Source: Methylogaea oryzae
GTDB taxonomy: Bacteria; Pseudomonadota; Gammaproteobacteria; Methylococcales; Methylococcaceae
Assembly (NCBI RefSeq): GCF_019669985.1
Contig: NZ_AP019782.1
Coordinates: forward strand, 1,046,501-1,110,500
Direction: 5' to 3'
DNA: 64,000 nucleotides
Shown here in pieces: positions 62,782-64,000 of this stretch. The notes beneath the pieces are model-generated. The model was not told the DNA's origin and searched no databases. It saw nothing but the letters and a program-made list of their open reading frames with translations. Position numbers and translations under genes: made by a program. How positions within the stretch are numbered: the stretch's first letter is position 1; each line of letters begins with the position of its first letter.

Positions 62782-63948
62782 ATGACTGAATATCCGACGG
62801 CTAAGCTTGGCGAGTTTTGCAAGACAGGCAGTGGCGGAACCCCATCTCGTAACCAAATGGAACGTTACTACGAAGGTGGTACTATCCCATGGGTAAAATC
62901 TGGCGAGCTTCGTGAAGGGCTGATTGCTACGACAGACGAATACGTTACTGAAATTGCCATTAAAGAAAGCAGTGTTAAGCTCGTCCCTGCTGGCGCGATA
63001 TTGCTTGCCATGTATGGAGCTACAGTTGGTCGGCTTGCAATTCTAGGTGTTGAGGCTACAACAAACCAAGCCGTATGCCACATCGTTCCAGACCCCAACA
63101 TAGCGGATACACGCTATCTCTATCATGCGATTTCGGCCCAAGTGCCAACGATAGTTGCGATGGGTGTCGGCGGTGCTCAACCGAATATCAGTCAGGGCCT
63201 TATTAAAGACCTGAGGATTTCCCTTCCACCCCTCCCCGAACAACGCCGCATCGCCGCCATTCTGGACCAAGCCGACGCGCTCAGAGCCAAGCGCCGGGAA
63301 GCCTTGGCGGACCTGGAGAGCCTCACTCAGTCCATTTTCATTGAAATGTTTGGGGACCCGGTAAGGAACCCCAAGGGTTGGCCGTTGAGTAAATTAGGCA
63401 ATGTCGGCTCACTCAATAGAGGGGTGTCGAAACACCGACCAAGGAATGCACCAGAACTCCTGGGTGGAGAATATCCGCTCGTCCAAACCGGAGAGGTTGC
63501 AAACTGTGACGGTTACATTCGGAGTCACAATAGCAGCTATTCCGAACTTGGGCTGCGTCAAAGCAAAATATGGCCCGCCGGAACCCTATGCATCACAATT
63601 GCGGCAAACATAGCCAAGACCGGAATTCTGACATTTGACGCTTGTTTTCCAGACAGCGTTGTTGGCTTTCGTGCGGATAGCCAAGAAATCGCTGAGTACG
63701 TTCGGGTTTGGCTTTCCTTCCTCCAGCAGTCGTTAGAAGCCGCAGCGCCAGAGTCAGCTCAAAAGAACATAAATTTGGCAATTCTCCGTGGTCTTGATAT
63801 TCCATTACCTCCTATGCCGCTAAAAAGAAAATTCGCCCTGCAAGTACACGCGGTGGAAAAACTGAAGACATCTCAACGAGAAGCGCTGGCCGAACTCGAC
63901 GCCCTCTTCGCCTCCCTGCAACACCGCGCCTTCCGAGGAGAGCTGTAG
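62782..63948 (+). CDS. hsdS: Type I restriction-modification specificity subunit HsdS
   Basis: The protein has 388 residues with two target recognition domains: TRD1 (about 1-150, FCKTGSGGTPSR, IPWVKSGEL) and TRD2 (about 200-345, GSLNRGVSKHRPRN, LVQTGEVANCDG). Conserved helical spacers follow each (LPPLPEQRRIAAILDQADAL and LPPMPLKRKFALQV). Each TRD is AT-rich beside GC-rich spacers, a mosaic expected from domain shuffling. It directs methylation and cleavage to a bipartite sequence that cannot be predicted here. The C-terminus is complete and about 50 bases remain before the window ends. Confidence 0.95.
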   Translation: MTEYPTAKLGEFCKTGSGGTPSRNQMERYYEGGTIPWVKSGELREGLIATTDEYVTEIAIKESSVKLVPAGAILLAMYGATVGRLAILGVEATTNQAVCHIVPDPNIADTRYLYHAISAQVPTIVAMGVGGAQPNISQGLIKDLRISLPPLPEQRRIAAILDQADALRAKRREALADLESLTQSIFIEMFGDPVRNPKGWPLSKLGNVGSLNRGVSKHRPRNAPELLGGEYPLVQTGEVANCDGYIRSHNSSYSELGLRQSKIWPAGTLCITIAANIAKTGILTFDACFPDSVVGFRADSQEIAEYVRVWLSFLQQSLEAAAPESAQKNINLAILRGLDIPLPPMPLKRKFALQVHAVEKLKTSQREALAELDALFASLQHRAFRGEL

Positions 63949-64000
63949 TGCGCCTCCGCGCTTTTACGGCGTCAAGGCAGTTCGTCCCCTTCCGTCGGCT

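Noticed and set aside
63949-64000. Start of hsdR at the right edge
   Set aside because: Only about 50 bases remain and no start codon with a ribosome site is evident.

Overview
The window is 64 kb of high-GC (roughly 60-65 %) bacterial chromosome, dense in protein genes, with one tRNA and no CRISPR array, rRNA or intact transposase. The gene content (pcnB-folK-panB-panC order, SecA, CysB, FdxA, IspG, AUC/AUU-started PcnB) points to a gammaproteobacterium. The phosphoketolase plus acetate kinase pair and the exosortase-associated TIGR04073-type protein would fit a methanotroph of the Methylococcaceae, but no methane oxidation gene is present, so that assignment is inference.

Layout. 1-12.7 kb is a signalling block: a response regulator cut by the left edge, a 1892-residue hybrid histidine kinase, an HD-GYP response regulator, a GGDEF-hemerythrin protein and a GGDEF-EAL protein. 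12.7-15.6 kb is a gene-poor accessory stretch with a small membrane protein, a macro-domain protein, an AT-rich orphan gene and several palindromic repeats. 15.6-28.5 kb is mostly housekeeping (argJ, secA, panD, panC, panB, folK, pcnB), interrupted by a TonB-dependent receptor and two tandem membrane diguanylate cyclases. 28.6-35.0 kb is a membrane-lipid locus: two GT4 glycosyltransferases, a sensorless histidine kinase, dgkA, a PlcP-type metallophosphoesterase, and an OlsA/OlsB-like acyltransferase pair. Pho-box-like repeats lie in front of the metallophosphoesterase and in the olsB/EAL intergenic region. This looks like a phosphate-limitation lipid-remodelling island that replaces phospholipid with glycolipid and ornithine lipid. 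35.2-42.6 kb holds an EAL-CBS-GGDEF protein, an Rmd1/DUF155 protein, a small lipoprotein, xfp-ackA and the TIGR04073-like gene.

42.7-46.7 kb is a four-gene operon: circularly permuted ATP-grasp, alpha-E protein, transglutaminase, and the proteasome-like protease Anbu. 47.1-48.2 kb encodes a secreted protein of three near-identical repeats. tRNA-Lys, fdxA and cysB follow. 50.1-56.4 kb is a tightly overlapping operon for an uncharacterised ABC importer whose binding protein is a triple fusion of three COG2984-type periplasmic domains, with a STAS-plus-unknown-domain protein wedged between binding protein and permease. The right end carries ispG, a calcineurin-like phosphoesterase, a CapK/PaaK-like adenylate-forming enzyme overlapping ychJ, and hsdM-hsdS of a type I restriction system whose hsdR would lie beyond the edge.

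The best candidates for under-described biology are the PlcP/OlsBA/glycosyltransferase locus with its 11-bp-phased Pho repeats, the triple-binding-protein ABC operon with its STAS partner, the Anbu operon, and pcnB starting at AUC. Six c-di-GMP-related proteins in the first 37 kb suggest an intensely c-di-GMP-controlled lifestyle.
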